Assembly: GCA_021821055.1 (NCBI GenBank)
Contig: JAKACX010000016.1
Span: 1-41,956 of the forward strand
Length of the DNA stretch: 41,956 bases
Source of the DNA: Bacillota bacterium
GTDB taxonomy: Bacteria; Bacillota; Bacilli; Alicyclobacillales; SLC66
Direction of reading: 5' to 3'
Positions 1-8,786 of the stretch are shown here, piece by piece. The notes beneath the pieces are model-generated. The model did no database searches, was not told where the DNA came from, and worked only from the letters and a program-made list of their open reading frames with translations. The first letter of the stretch is position 1. Every line of letters begins with the position of its first letter. The translations under genes and the position numbers were made by a program.

Positions 1-2
1 CG

Positions 3-2252
3 TTGCTCAACAGCGCCGCGCTCCTCTCCGCCGCGTGCGGGGCACTCGTCTTCGGGCATCTGCTCGACCGCGTCGGACGGCGCACCATGTACGGCTACGA
101 GACGCTGATTCTCGCGGTTGGCGCGATTCTCTCAGCCGTCGCGCCAAACTACGCGTGGCTGTTCGTCTCCCGTCTCATTCTCGGCTTTGGCGTAGGCGGG
201 GATTACCCGGCCAGTGCGGTGATCGTCAGCGAATTTGCGAATCGTCCGGATCGCGGACGCCTCGTTACGGCGGTCTTCTCCATGCAGGGCATCGGTCTGA
301 TCGCGGGTCCGCTGATTGCGATGGCCGTTCTTGACGCCGGCGTCGGGCTCCCCGCTGCGTGGAGAATCCTTCTCGCCCTCGGCGCGGTCCCAGCAACGCT
401 CGGCTTCATCCTGCGGCGCAGGATGTCTGAGTCGCCGCGCTACCTGTCGGACGGACAGGCGTCCGTCGTGTCGACGCCGCCACGCGGGTCCGCAACACCG
501 TCCGCCACGATGGCGGCTGCGCCCGAAGAGGCGCCGCGCGGCGCGCGCACGCGGCACGATTTGAGACAACGTTTCGCCCAGTTGCTAAAGAGACCCTTCC
601 TGACGCGCCTCATTGGCACCTCGCTCAGTTGGTTCCTGGTCGACGTCATCTTCTACGGAAACGGGGTCTCCTACCACGTCATTCTCCACTGGGTGTTCGC
701 CAAGGCGTCACTCACGGATACCCTCCTTATTTCGCTGCTGCTGTTCAGCGTCTTCGCCCTGCCCGGCTACATCCTCGCCGCATTTGCGATGGACCGGCTC
801 GGCCGAAGGTGGATTCAGGGTGTGGGCTTTATCGTCATCGCCCTGACTGGCGCGGCCATCTTTGCTTTTCCCGTCGTCACCGCCCGACCTTGGCTGTTCA
901 CGGCGCTCTACGGCGTCAGCTACCTGTTTATCGAATTCGGGCCGAACACGACCACGTTCCTGCTGCCAGCGGAACTCTTCCCGACACGCCTGCGCGGATC
1001 GGCGCACGGCATCGCAAGCGCGCTGGGCAAGATGGGCGCCTTCCTCGCCGCCCTGTGCTTCCCCGCCGTTCTGAGCGATCTCCATATGCCTGGACTGTTT
1101 GGCGTCATCGGACTGCTCGCCGCGTTCGGCGCCATCACCACATGGACCATGCTGCCTGAATCCAGACGGCGTGCACTTGAAGAAATGAACGCCGTCATGC
1201 AGTCGGACGATGTGCACCACAATTACGCGCGCATTGTCGATTCCATGACGGACGACCGTTTCGAGCAGACGGTGACGGATGAAATGCTGCAGATGAGTGG
1301 CGCGAGCGCGGTCACCCTGCACCGCCGCCCGCCCGAGGCGGCGTCAGGCGCACTGGAGACGGCGGCCCTCACCGTGAATGACGAGGCCCTGCGCCCGTTG
1401 TTCACCACCCTGCACCACATTGACACCGCGGGAGCGAGCGCAGCAGATCAGGCCATGCACACCGCCTGGCGCCAAGCCCTGAATTCCGCCCTCGACGAAC
1501 ACCGTCCGGCTGCCTCCAGTACCGCGCCAGCATCCCCGTTTCGCACATCGATTCAGTCATTCGCCGTCTTCCCGCTTGTCCACCGTGAGGAATGCATGGG
1601 CGTGCTGACGTTCTGGGACGACGGCGCCGGCACCTTTTCCGCGCGACGCCTGACGCAACTCGATACGCTGATCAAATTGATGGCCAAACTGATGGCGCGG
1701 CGCTGGGAGATTTCTCTTCTCAACCGTCTCGCCCTGACAGACCCGTTGACACGCCTGGCAAACCGCCTCGGACTTGAACTGGAAGTGGAACGAAGGATCA
1801 CGCGCGACCCCGCCCACGCGCAGCCCGCCTCGTTTGCCTTCGTGATCTTCGACTTGGACAAGTTCAAACAACTGAACGACTCGCGCGGGCATCAAAGCGG
1901 GGATCAGGCTCTGGGAGAGATCGGCCGCGCCTTTCGGGAGGCGCACGACACCGGGACATTCTATGCGGCCCGGCTCGGAGGCGACGAATTCGTCCTGCTG
2001 TACGACCACGCGGCCAGCCACCTTCAAGCCGTCGCCGCGGCCGAGCGCCTCATCGACCGGCTGCCGCTCGAGAACTGGAACCTCGGTGTCAGCGCCGGCC
2101 TTTCGCTGTGTCCGGACGACGGCGTGACCTACCAGGAACTCTACCGCGCGGCGGACGCCCGGCTGTATCACGCCAAACAGCTCGGCGGACGGCGAATGGT
2201 CTTCCAGGACGAACGGGCGGGCCGCGCCGTCAGTTCGATGGCCCTGCGCTAA
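3..2252 (+). CDS. MFS phosphate-permease-like transporter fused to GAF-like and GGDEF domains (5' partial)
   Basis: The gene enters from the left edge, so its start and first membrane helices are missing; 749 codons are visible. The first ~390 residues are a major facilitator. They carry GHLLDRVGRR, RLILGFGVGGDYPASAV, WFLVDVIFYGNGV and NTTTFLLPAELFPTRLRG, the pattern of the PHS phosphate:proton symporter branch. After ESRRRALEEMN comes a soluble linker and a degenerate GAF-like domain (roughly 410-570). A diguanylate cyclase domain follows from LALTDPLTRLANR to the end, with intact GGDEF at 659-663. No RxxD inhibitory site sits five residues before it. The likely role is making c-di-GMP in response to a transported or sensed solute at the membrane. 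The substrate is inferred only from family resemblance. It converges on the ABC permease and overlaps its 3' end by 23 bp. Confidence 0.88.
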   Translation: MLNSAALLSAACGALVFGHLLDRVGRRTMYGYETLILAVGAILSAVAPNYAWLFVSRLILGFGVGGDYPASAVIVSEFANRPDRGRLVTAVFSMQGIGLIAGPLIAMAVLDAGVGLPAAWRILLALGAVPATLGFILRRRMSESPRYLSDGQASVVSTPPRGSATPSATMAAAPEEAPRGARTRHDLRQRFAQLLKRPFLTRLIGTSLSWFLVDVIFYGNGVSYHVILHWVFAKASLTDTLLISLLLFSVFALPGYILAAFAMDRLGRRWIQGVGFIVIALTGAAIFAFPVVTARPWLFTALYGVSYLFIEFGPNTTTFLLPAELFPTRLRGSAHGIASALGKMGAFLAALCFPAVLSDLHMPGLFGVIGLLAAFGAITTWTMLPESRRRALEEMNAVMQSDDVHHNYARIVDSMTDDRFEQTVTDEMLQMSGASAVTLHRRPPEAASGALETAALTVNDEALRPLFTTLHHIDTAGASAADQAMHTAWRQALNSALDEHRPAASSTAPASPFRTSIQSFAVFPLVHREECMGVLTFWDDGAGTFSARRLTQLDTLIKLMAKLMARRWEISLLNRLALTDPLTRLANRLGLELEVERRITRDPAHAQPASFAFVIFDLDKFKQLNDSRGHQSGDQALGEIGRAFREAHDTGTFYAARLGGDEFVLLYDHAASHLQAVAAAERLIDRLPLENWNLGVSAGLSLCPDDGVTYQELYRAADARLYHAKQLGGRRMVFQDERAGRAVSSMALR

Positions 2253-3690
2253 ATTCGCGGACAGCGGACGCGCGGCGTCGGTGGGCCGTGCTCTTGCGCC
2301 GGATCAGCACCGGCCCCAGGAGAAGCACCGCCGCCAACAGGACCGCATCCAGAGCGAGGCCCGGCGCGGGGAAATTGGTATTGAACATCGCCAGGCCAAT
2401 GGGCGCCAGCCCGCCGAGAACCGATATGACGGGCAGCAGAGTGTACTGGAAGAGACGGCGGCGGCCAGGCCTGCGCGCTTTTGACCGCCCCCCCGAGGAC
2501 GCGATCAGTCCGCCGAAGTACACGACCATCCAGGACACGAAAGACAGGCCGAGTGCCGCCAGCGCGATGCCGCCGAGCGCGGCGACGACGGACAATCGGT
2601 GGACGATGACGGCGTGCGTGAGCAGCATGACGACAGTTGGCGCGGCGACAAACGGCGCAAGCGAGAGCATGCGCAGGCGCCAGAAACGCACGGGGTCAAT
2701 CGGCGCGGCGAGGATCAGTCCGAGTGAACGGGGCGGACCGAACTGCAGGGCGAGCCCGCCCATCTGCACCCCGAGCAGCAGCGTCCAGAGCGGGGACAAA
2801 GGGCCCGGAAGAAGATTGAACAGCGGGAAAATCAGCAGGATCAGCCAGAGCGGCTTCTGCCGCCGCCAGGCGATCCACTCCCGCCACAACAGCAGGCGGG
2901 CATGTCCTGCCGGAGCGCTTGACGATCTCCGGAGACGCCCGTCGACCACTTCGTGATCCGTGATCTGCGCCGCCCTGTCGGCGCTTGCACCCAGCAGCGG
3001 CGGGGCGGCCAGCGCAAGGCCGGTCAGTCCGGCGCCGACGAGGACGGTCACCTGTCCGGCCGAGTGAAGGGGCTGCTGCGCGAGGTGGATAAGGGCGTAA
3101 CCGAAGGCGTCGGCGACCCTGGGGTTCCAGCGGTCGAGCCAGATTCGCACGGGAAACAGGATCATCACGGAAGCCGCGACGAACGCCCCCGCCGCCTTCC
3201 GGTACTTGGGCGGAAACCGGTTCATGACCCAGGTGCTGTACGCAACGCCCAGCCCGGACAGCACAAAGGTGGACGAAAAAAACACCAGGACCGCGGCGAG
3301 CAGACCCCCGCCGACCGTATACCGGATGGACAGCGCCACTCCTGCGCCGACGGACAGCACGACCGCGTTTAGCACCACATTGAACGACAGCGCGAACAGC
3401 GCCATGGCCGCCTTCGCCCTGCCAGGGACCGGCGCGATCCCGATGACGCCGGACGACATGAAGATGAGCGCGCCAATGTACCCGTTTGCCACCTGGCTCA
3501 GCGCGTAGATGGCGACGAACAGGGTCATCATGCTGAGTCCGTCGGCAAAATCCCGGGCGTCGGCCGTCAGGGACATCGCAACGATGACAATCTCCAGCAG
3601 GGCGGTCGTGACGAGCGGAAGCAACCCCGCGGTGGAGCGCAACTGCCGTTTCGTCATCGTCCACTGCCAGCGCAACAGGTAGCGCGTCAT
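2230..3690 (-). CDS. ABC-2 type transporter permease, multi-spanning
   Basis: This is a 486-residue polytopic membrane protein with about ten or more hydrophobic segments in two blocks, separated by a charged stretch near the middle. It ends in a basic tail. The ATG at 3690 (MTRYLLRWQWTMTK) overlaps the stop of the upstream ATPase gene as ATGA, so the two are translationally coupled. The open frame continues upstream, but that part is Arg-rich and out of phase with the ATPase, so it is not coding. The protein is the membrane half of a two-gene ABC system, probably an exporter of the large EcsB/ABC-2-like kind. The substrate cannot be told from sequence. Its 3' end overlaps the convergent MFS-GGDEF gene. 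Confidence 0.82.
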   Translation of the reverse strand: MTRYLLRWQWTMTKRQLRSTAGLLPLVTTALLEIVIVAMSLTADARDFADGLSMMTLFVAIYALSQVANGYIGALIFMSSGVIGIAPVPGRAKAAMALFALSFNVVLNAVVLSVGAGVALSIRYTVGGGLLAAVLVFFSSTFVLSGLGVAYSTWVMNRFPPKYRKAAGAFVAASVMILFPVRIWLDRWNPRVADAFGYALIHLAQQPLHSAGQVTVLVGAGLTGLALAAPPLLGASADRAAQITDHEVVDGRLRRSSSAPAGHARLLLWREWIAWRRQKPLWLILLIFPLFNLLPGPLSPLWTLLLGVQMGGLALQFGPPRSLGLILAAPIDPVRFWRLRMLSLAPFVAAPTVVMLLTHAVIVHRLSVVAALGGIALAALGLSFVSWMVVYFGGLIASSGGRSKARRPGRRRLFQYTLLPVISVLGGLAPIGLAMFNTNFPAPGLALDAVLLAAVLLLGPVLIRRKSTAHRRRASAVREFSAGPSN

Positions 3691-4418
3691 ACCCGGGCCT
3701 CCCGCGTCAGGCGCAGGAAGACGTCCGACAGGGTCTGGCCCTGGGTTGCGACAAGTTCGGCGGGCGGTCCGTCCGCGAGAATCCGTCCGCGCGCCATGAT
3801 GGAGACGCGGTCGCACAGACCCTGGGCCATGTCGAGCAGGTGCGTGGACAGCAGCACCGCGTTGCCTTCGGCGCAGTACTCGCGCAGCACCTGCTGGATT
3901 TCCAGCGTACCGGCCGGATCGAGTCCGACCGTCGGTTCGTCGGCGAGTAGCACCCTCGGCTTGTGCACCAGTTGCGCGATCAGCGCCAGTTTCTGCTGCA
4001 TGCCGTGGGAGTAGCCGTCCGCCCGCTTGTCGAGCGCCGCCGTCAGTTCGAAGCGATCTGCAAGCTCTGACGCGCGCCGCTCGATATCGTCCGGCGAAAA
4101 ACCGTACAGGCCCGCGACGAACTGGATGTACTCCCACCCGGTCAGCGCCGTCAGCATGAGCGGCTGGTCAGCAAGGTAGCCGAACATCCTGCGCGCCGCC
4201 AACGGCTCGTCCGCAAGCGATTCCCCCCCGTACAGAATCCTTCCCGCCGTCGGTTCGAGGAGACCCGCCATCATCTTCATGGTCGTGCTCTTGCCCGCGC
4301 CGTTCGGACCGAGCAGACCGTGCAACTCCCCCGCGCCAAGACGCAGCGTGACACCGTCCACGGCCGCCACGTCGTTGTAGTTGCGCTTCAAATCAACTGC
4401 TTCGAGCAACCAGTTCAC
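3687..4418 (-). CDS. ABC transporter ATP-binding protein
   Basis: This is a typical 243-residue ABC-2 ATPase. It has a Walker A GPNGAGKST (about 37-45) and a Walker B with switch region VLLADEPTVGLDPAG. The signature is variant, YSHGMQQK in place of LSGGQ, as in EcsA/CcmA-like exporter ATPases. It energises the permease encoded immediately downstream with a 4-bp overlap. I chose the GTG at 4418 (VNWLLEAVDL), which follows a G-rich stretch. A TTG at 4445 would add nine residues that look unlike the family. A promoter-like pair lies about 50 bp upstream. The exported substrate is unknown. Confidence 0.85.
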   Translation of the reverse strand: MNWLLEAVDLKRNYNDVAAVDGVTLRLGAGELHGLLGPNGAGKSTTMKMMAGLLEPTAGRILYGGESLADEPLAARRMFGYLADQPLMLTALTGWEYIQFVAGLYGFSPDDIERRASELADRFELTAALDKRADGYSHGMQQKLALIAQLVHKPRVLLADEPTVGLDPAGTLEIQQVLREYCAEGNAVLLSTHLLDMAQGLCDRVSIMARGRILADGPPAELVATQGQTLSDVFLRLTREARV

Positions 4419-4475
4419 CCAGTCCCGCCCCCGCCCCGCGCACAAACGATCGATTGTATATACCAGATTTACTTT

Positions 4476-4503
4476 ATTATACTACAACCCCATGGTGTGT
4501 CGC
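4476..4503 (-). promoter_or_regulatory. Candidate sigma-A promoter for the ABC exporter operon
   Basis: Read on the minus strand, GCGACA (4503-4498) is followed after 16 bp by a perfect TATAAT (4481-4476). The surrounding 40 bp are strikingly AT-rich for this genome. Transcription would start near 4469, about 50 bp before the ATPase GTG. The -35 is weak (4/6), so this is a motif-based call only. Confidence 0.45.
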
Positions 4504-4629
4504 CAGAGTGCAGCCAGAGCGCCGCCTCACAACCTCCGCCGCCGTGACTCCAGACATAGCGCCCGGGGCCTAAGTCGAACGCCATGTCTACCGCTATTCG
4601 CCTGCCGCGATTTGGGCTGTCGCACGCCC

Positions 4630-4944
4630 TTACCGGTCGCCGCCGTCAGGCGTCCGCTCACCGCAGTGCGGACATACGCGCCACGTCGCCTGCAACCTCC
4701 TGCCGCAATTGGCGCAGTACCTGGCATGCGCTTCCTCGCGCGACGCGGCGCGCACCAGGTAGACGATCAGGGCGAGGGCGGCAAGCAGCAGCACCAGGAT
4801 GAACAGCAGGGCAGCGCCGCGCATGGACGCCATCATGCCGCCCATACCGCCCATGCCGCCCATCGACATGCCGCTGGCGGTCAGCAGAAACACCACCCCC
4901 ACAACGACAAGCCCCCCGGCAACAAACCAGTCGACGCGCCTCAT
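4630..4944 (-). CDS. Small membrane protein with Met-rich loop and C-terminal zinc ribbon
   Basis: This 104-residue protein has two transmembrane helices (about 6-23 and 43-64). They are joined by a short loop with seven methionines in about 17 residues (GMSMGGMGGMGGMMASM). A cytosolic tail holds a zinc-ribbon pair, CANC and CPHC. Its ATG overlaps the stop of the sensor kinase as ATGA, so it is translated as the last gene of the two-component operon. A role as an accessory of the sensor, or in metal handling, is inference from the Met-rich loop and context. No characterised family was recognised beyond generic zinc-ribbon membrane proteins. Confidence 0.78.
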   Translation of the reverse strand: MRRVDWFVAGGLVVVGVVFLLTASGMSMGGMGGMGGMMASMRGAALLFILVLLLAALALIVYLVRAASREEAHARYCANCGRRLQATWRVCPHCGERTPDGGDR

Positions 4945-6026
4945 GTGGCCACCTCCCCCGCGCCACGGACCACGGCGACCACAGGCACCGAGACATGAAT
5001 GGACGTCCCGCCGCCCTCGCGGTTCTCCGCGAAGACAGAGCCCCCGTGCAGTTCCACGATATTTTTCACGATGGCGAGCCCCAACCCGGCGCCGCCGCCC
5101 TCGCGAGAACGAGACTTGTCTGCGCGATACATCCGCTCCCAGATGAAGGGCAGGTCGCCCTCCGGAATGCCCGAGCCCGAGTCCTGAATCACAACTTCCG
5201 CCCGTTCTCCGCGAATCATCGCGCTCGCCGTCACCGATCCACCCGCTGGCGTGTGCCGCAACGCATTGTCCAGCAGATTCACGACCGCCTGCTCCATTCG
5301 CGCGGAATCCACCTCCACCAGCGCTCCCTGCCCTCCCTCCATGGCCAAACGGACGCCCTTCTCGAGTGCGGACGGGCGGAACCGTTCCACCACCCGCCCC
5401 ACAAGCGCCGCCAGGTCCACCTCCTCCGGCCGCGCGACCAGCATACCTGCGTCCGCCTGCGCCAGAACGAACAGGTCCTGCACCAGGCGTTCGAGCCGCT
5501 CTGTTTCCTGATGGATAATCTGCAGGTATTGGCGCGCCTCCGCAGGCGACTTGGCCATCCCGTCATACAAGACCTGAGAGTACCCTCGCATGTACGTCAG
5601 GGGTGTGCGCAACTCGTGCGCCACATCGGTCAGGAAGTCCTTGCGGGTCGCGTCCAGGCGCTGCAGGTGGCTTGCGAGCGCGTTGATCGCCGCGCCGAGG
5701 CGCGCCACCTCATCCTCGCCTTTCACGGGCACGCGCACGGCGTACCGCCCACGGCCGATATCCTGTGTGACGCCGATCATGTTCACCAGTGGACGCGCCA
5801 GGCGCCGCGACAAAAAGACCGTCAAACCGAGCGCCACGAACACGGCGCCGATCGCTGCCCAAGCGAGCCATTCCTCAGCGCGCGCAAAGGTGATCCCGGT
5901 CGCCCCACGCGCCTGCAGGACGCGCGTCATGAGTTGCCGGACGGAGAGGAACAGCGCCGACAGGTCCAGCACGACCAGAGCGACGATGGACAGACCGATC
6001 TTCGCGGCGATGCTGCGGCGGATCAT
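4941..6026 (-). CDS. Two-component sensor histidine kinase (HAMP, HisKA, HATPase)
   Basis: This 361-residue kinase has TM1 at about 9-29, a short extracytoplasmic loop of some 20 residues, TM2 at about 53-72, then HAMP. The dimerisation/phosphoacceptor helix carries FLTDVAHELRTPLTYMRGY with His137. The ATPase domain has N-box NLLDNALRHTP, G1 DSGSGIPEGD and G2 GGGAGLGLAIVKNIVELHGG. It is an EnvZ/BaeS-type kinase that phosphorylates the adjacent OmpR-type regulator. Its ATG overlaps the regulator stop codon. The very short external loop suggests it senses through the membrane or a partner rather than with a large periplasmic-type domain; the Met-rich protein encoded next could be that partner (inference). 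Confidence 0.93.
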   Translation of the reverse strand: MIRRSIAAKIGLSIVALVVLDLSALFLSVRQLMTRVLQARGATGITFARAEEWLAWAAIGAVFVALGLTVFLSRRLARPLVNMIGVTQDIGRGRYAVRVPVKGEDEVARLGAAINALASHLQRLDATRKDFLTDVAHELRTPLTYMRGYSQVLYDGMAKSPAEARQYLQIIHQETERLERLVQDLFVLAQADAGMLVARPEEVDLAALVGRVVERFRPSALEKGVRLAMEGGQGALVEVDSARMEQAVVNLLDNALRHTPAGGSVTASAMIRGERAEVVIQDSGSGIPEGDLPFIWERMYRADKSRSREGGGAGLGLAIVKNIVELHGGSVFAENREGGGTSIHVSVPVVAVVRGAGEVAT

Positions 6027-6712
6027 TCGGCCGCCTCAAACTTGTAACCGACGCCCCAAACGGTCGTCACAGGGTCCACCGATCGGTCAACCGCGTGCAG
6101 TTTTTCCCTGATGTTCTTGATGTGACTGTCAACCGTGCGCGTGTCGCCGTCGTACTCCGGACCCCAGACGAGTTGCAGCAGTTCCTCGCGCGCATACGTG
6201 CGGCCGGGCCGTTTTGCCAGCAGAGCGAGAATGTCGAATTCCTTCGGCGTCAGGGAGAGAGCGTTGCCCCCAAGCGAAACCGTCCGGTCCTGGATATCGA
6301 CCCGCAAACGCAGAGAAGGGAACTCGTACAGCGGGGCGTCATCGCGATAGGAACGACGCAGCAGACTCTCCACCCGCGCCGTGAGTTCGCGGCCGTCAAA
6401 CGGCTTGACGACGTAGTCGTCGGCGCCCGCCTTCAGGCCCTCGACCCGCTGTTCAACCGCGTCGCGCGCCGTCAGGATGAGAATCGGGATATCCCGATCC
6501 ACGCGGCGGATGCGTCTGCACGTCTCGATTCCGTCCAAACCCGGCATCATGACGTCCAGAATCACGAGATGACAGATCTCCGCCCGCACTGTCTGCAGAC
6601 AGGCTGATCCGTCCGCCGCTTCCAGCACGTCGCAACCGACGGCGCTGAGGTAGATGCGCACGAGCTGTCGCATCGGCGCTTCGTCGTCGACGACGAGGAC
6701 CCTCCGGTTCAC
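6023..6712 (-). CDS. OmpR/PhoB-family response regulator
   Basis: The 229-residue regulator has a receiver domain with acidic pocket DD (9-10), phosphoacceptor Asp53 in LVILDVMMPG, and the conserved Lys103 in VVKPF. A winged-helix DNA-binding domain follows (LTPKEFDILALLAKRPGRTYAREELL, then DTRTVDSHIKNIREKL). I chose the GTG at 6712 because GGAAGGGG lies eight bases upstream. A GTG at 6721 would add three residues but overlaps that site. It is followed with a 4-bp overlap by its cognate kinase and preceded by the AarF-like kinase gene 24 bp upstream, so it is probably expressed from the promoter near 8760. Confidence 0.92.
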   Translation of the reverse strand: MNRRVLVVDDEAPMRQLVRIYLSAVGCDVLEAADGSACLQTVRAEICHLVILDVMMPGLDGIETCRRIRRVDRDIPILILTARDAVEQRVEGLKAGADDYVVKPFDGRELTARVESLLRRSYRDDAPLYEFPSLRLRVDIQDRTVSLGGNALSLTPKEFDILALLAKRPGRTYAREELLQLVWGPEYDGDTRTVDSHIKNIREKLHAVDRSVDPVTTVWGVGYKFEAAE

Positions 6713-6736
6713 CTGGCTCACCCCTTCCGGGACACG

Positions 6737-8473
6737 TCAGCGGGGCGAATTGCGGGCGCGGCGGGAGCGGCTCCGTTCACGACCGCGCCCGCCGCCGAAC
6801 AGGGCGGACAGCAGGAACACGGCGGCCACGGCGAATGCCCCGTCCCGCTCCTGCGCCAGATGATGGGCCTGAAGCAGGAAGCCAAGGCCCGTCATGAGCC
6901 CGAACAGAACGATCCACCAGAGCCGATCGAGCAGGCGCTGCAACTGATCGATCCGGACCAGGGCCGCCTTCAAATCCAACTGAATCGTCAGTTCCCCGCG
7001 GTCCAGTTTTTGCAACACCCGGTCCAGTTCCGTGGGAAGCCGCAGCATGGCAAGGCTTGTCTCTTTGGCCTGGTCGAGCGCCACATCGAAGGCCAGCGCC
7101 CCGGCATCGCCGAATAACTGTGCGACCAACCGCCTCGCACCAGCGCGGAGGTTGTCCCCCTCCTTGCCGCCGCTGCCGCGCTCCGCCTGGGCGTTCAGCA
7201 GCGGCAGCGCGCGCTCCTTTAACAGAGCCCACCAGTCGATGGTGGGCTGCAGCGTGGTCAGGACCCCCGTGAGCATGCCGATCGCACGACCGATGAACAG
7301 GTATTTGGCCTGCAGCACCAACGGTTCGTCGTGCAAAAAGTCCTGAAAATCCTCGATAAACCGGTCGAGTTCCGGCCCGCGCTCCAACCGGAACCCGTTA
7401 AGGCGGTCGAGCATCATCGCGACCGCCTGTTTCAGGACGGCGCGGTTGGCGTACGGTTGCAGGAAGCCAAGCTTGTCCACCGCTTCGACGATGCCGTCGA
7501 GGTTGCGCGAGATGGCGGCTTGAACCAGTTTGGCAAACGTTCCGACATCCTCTTGCGGCACCTCCGCCATCATGCCAAAGTCGAGGAAACACAGCCGCCC
7601 GTCCGCCAACACGAGCAGATTCCCCGGATGAGGATCGACATGGACGAGTCCAAACTCCAGCATCTGCCTCAAGTACGCATCGACCATCAACTCCACGATG
7701 CTCTGCGGATCGACACGCAACGCCGCCAACTGCTTCGCGTCGCTCACCTTGCAGCCGTCGATAAAATCCATGACCAGCACGGTCTGGGTGACGAGCCGAT
7801 CGACCACCGACGGAACGACGATTCGCGGGTTAGCCTCAAACTGTTTGCGAAAGCGCTGCAGATAGTCCGCTTCCATGCGGTAGTCGAGCTCATTGTGTAC
7901 ACTTCGCGCGAATTCCTCATAGATCTTCGTCAGGCGCATCAGGCGGCCAAATTTGGTGAACCGCTCCATGAATGAGGTGATCAAGCGCAGCGCATACAGA
8001 TCGGAAGCCGCTAGACCGGCGATACCGGGCCGCTGCACCTTTACAGCCACCTCGCGGCCATCCGGCAGCGTCGCCCGGTGCACCTGACCGAGAGACGCCG
8101 CGGCGGTTGCTGTCCGCGAAAACGTCGGAAAAATAGCGTCAAGATCCGCTCCGAGTTGACTTTCAACTTCGGCCCGGATCCTGACGTACGGGGCCGCCGG
8201 AACGGCGTCCTGCAACTGTGTCAATTCTCTGGTAAACGCAAGCGGCAGTACGTCGGCCCGCGCGCTCAAAAATTGACCCACCTTGACGATGAGCCCCTGC
8301 AGGCGCAACGCAGACCGCCGGACGCGCGCCCCTGCCCGGGCAAAGACGCGCGCCTCCAGTTCCTGCCTCCGGCTGCCTCTGAAGCGGCTGATGAAACGGA
8401 TCTGCCAATGGTATCCGACAAATGACAAAGCCAAGAGGATGACCCGACTCGAACGCCAAATTTGCCTGAACAC
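6737..8473 (-). CDS. AarF/UbiB (ABC1) family atypical protein kinase
   Basis: The 578-residue protein carries the family hallmarks in order: KxGQ (64-67, in IVKVGQFLSARADVLP), AAASLGQVHRA (about 124-134) and AVKVQRPG with the nucleotide-binding Lys. Catalytic VHVDPHPGNLLV and metal-binding FLDFGMM follow. Two C-terminal hydrophobic helices (about 520-565) anchor it in the membrane. Homologues (UbiB, Coq8, ABC1K) act as ATPases/kinases supporting isoprenoid-quinone or lipid homeostasis. No quinone gene is adjacent, so the pathway here is unknown. The start is the GTG at 8473 behind AAGGAG. It lies 9 bp after a small basic protein and just before the two-component genes. Confidence 0.9.
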   Translation of the reverse strand: MFRQIWRSSRVILLALSFVGYHWQIRFISRFRGSRRQELEARVFARAGARVRRSALRLQGLIVKVGQFLSARADVLPLAFTRELTQLQDAVPAAPYVRIRAEVESQLGADLDAIFPTFSRTATAAASLGQVHRATLPDGREVAVKVQRPGIAGLAASDLYALRLITSFMERFTKFGRLMRLTKIYEEFARSVHNELDYRMEADYLQRFRKQFEANPRIVVPSVVDRLVTQTVLVMDFIDGCKVSDAKQLAALRVDPQSIVELMVDAYLRQMLEFGLVHVDPHPGNLLVLADGRLCFLDFGMMAEVPQEDVGTFAKLVQAAISRNLDGIVEAVDKLGFLQPYANRAVLKQAVAMMLDRLNGFRLERGPELDRFIEDFQDFLHDEPLVLQAKYLFIGRAIGMLTGVLTTLQPTIDWWALLKERALPLLNAQAERGSGGKEGDNLRAGARRLVAQLFGDAGALAFDVALDQAKETSLAMLRLPTELDRVLQKLDRGELTIQLDLKAALVRIDQLQRLLDRLWWIVLFGLMTGLGFLLQAHHLAQERDGAFAVAAVFLLSALFGGGRGRERSRSRRARNSPR

Positions 8474-8482
8474 GCGGTCTCC

Positions 8483-8701
8483 TTACTCGGTGGTTGCGCT
8501 GTTGTCTTCGTGCGGCTGGTCAAACGACTCGTCATCCCAGACAGCGACCGCTTCGCGCAGTTTTTGACGGAAGGCGCGGGCGCGCGCCTTTTGCGACGTG
8601 TGGTCCTCGTGACAGTGGCGCTGCTTGGTCAAGAATTTGATTCCCAGGATGACCATCAGCATGCGAAAGAGAAACCCGGAACAACGGCGACGGAAAAACA
8701 T
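8483..8701 (-). CDS. Small basic/amphipathic protein upstream of the AarF-like kinase
   Basis: This predicted 72-residue protein starts MFFRRRCSGFLFRMLMVILG. One hydrophobic segment (about 9-24) is followed by a charged, Lys/Arg/Glu-rich tail ending in acidic residues. The ATG at 8701 has GAGGGGG eight bases upstream and a sigma-A-like promoter about 50 bp before it, which argues that it is real. It sits 9 bp ahead of the AarF-type kinase gene. Some ABC1 kinases are co-encoded with small helical phasin-like partners, so a similar partnership is possible, but no family was recognised. Confidence 0.55.
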   Translation of the reverse strand: MFFRRRCSGFLFRMLMVILGIKFLTKQRHCHEDHTSQKARARAFRQKLREAVAVWDDESFDQPHEDNSATTE

Positions 8702-8756
8702 GATGACATCCCCCTCACCCGGCAAGTACAGCCCTGCCTCTTGCCCTCACCTAGAA

Positions 8757-8786
8757 ACGATACGCTTCCCCACGAGAACAAGTCAA
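8757..8786 (-). promoter_or_regulatory. Candidate sigma-A promoter for the 8701-4630 operon
   Basis: On the minus strand, TTGACT (8786-8781) is followed after 18 bp by TATCGT (8762-8757). Initiation would fall near 8750, some 50 bp before the small protein ATG at 8701. It separates this operon from the ClC gene, which ends at 8888. Confidence 0.45.

Noticed and set aside
3691-4137. N-terminal extension of the first ABC permease
   Set aside because: The frame is open but Arg-rich and overlaps the well-supported ATPase gene; the coupled ATG at 3690 is the natural start.
4799-4870. Short tandem DNA repeat (CCGCCCAT-like units)
   Set aside because: It simply encodes the Gly-Gly-Met repeats of the Met-rich loop and is not an independent repeat or CRISPR unit.
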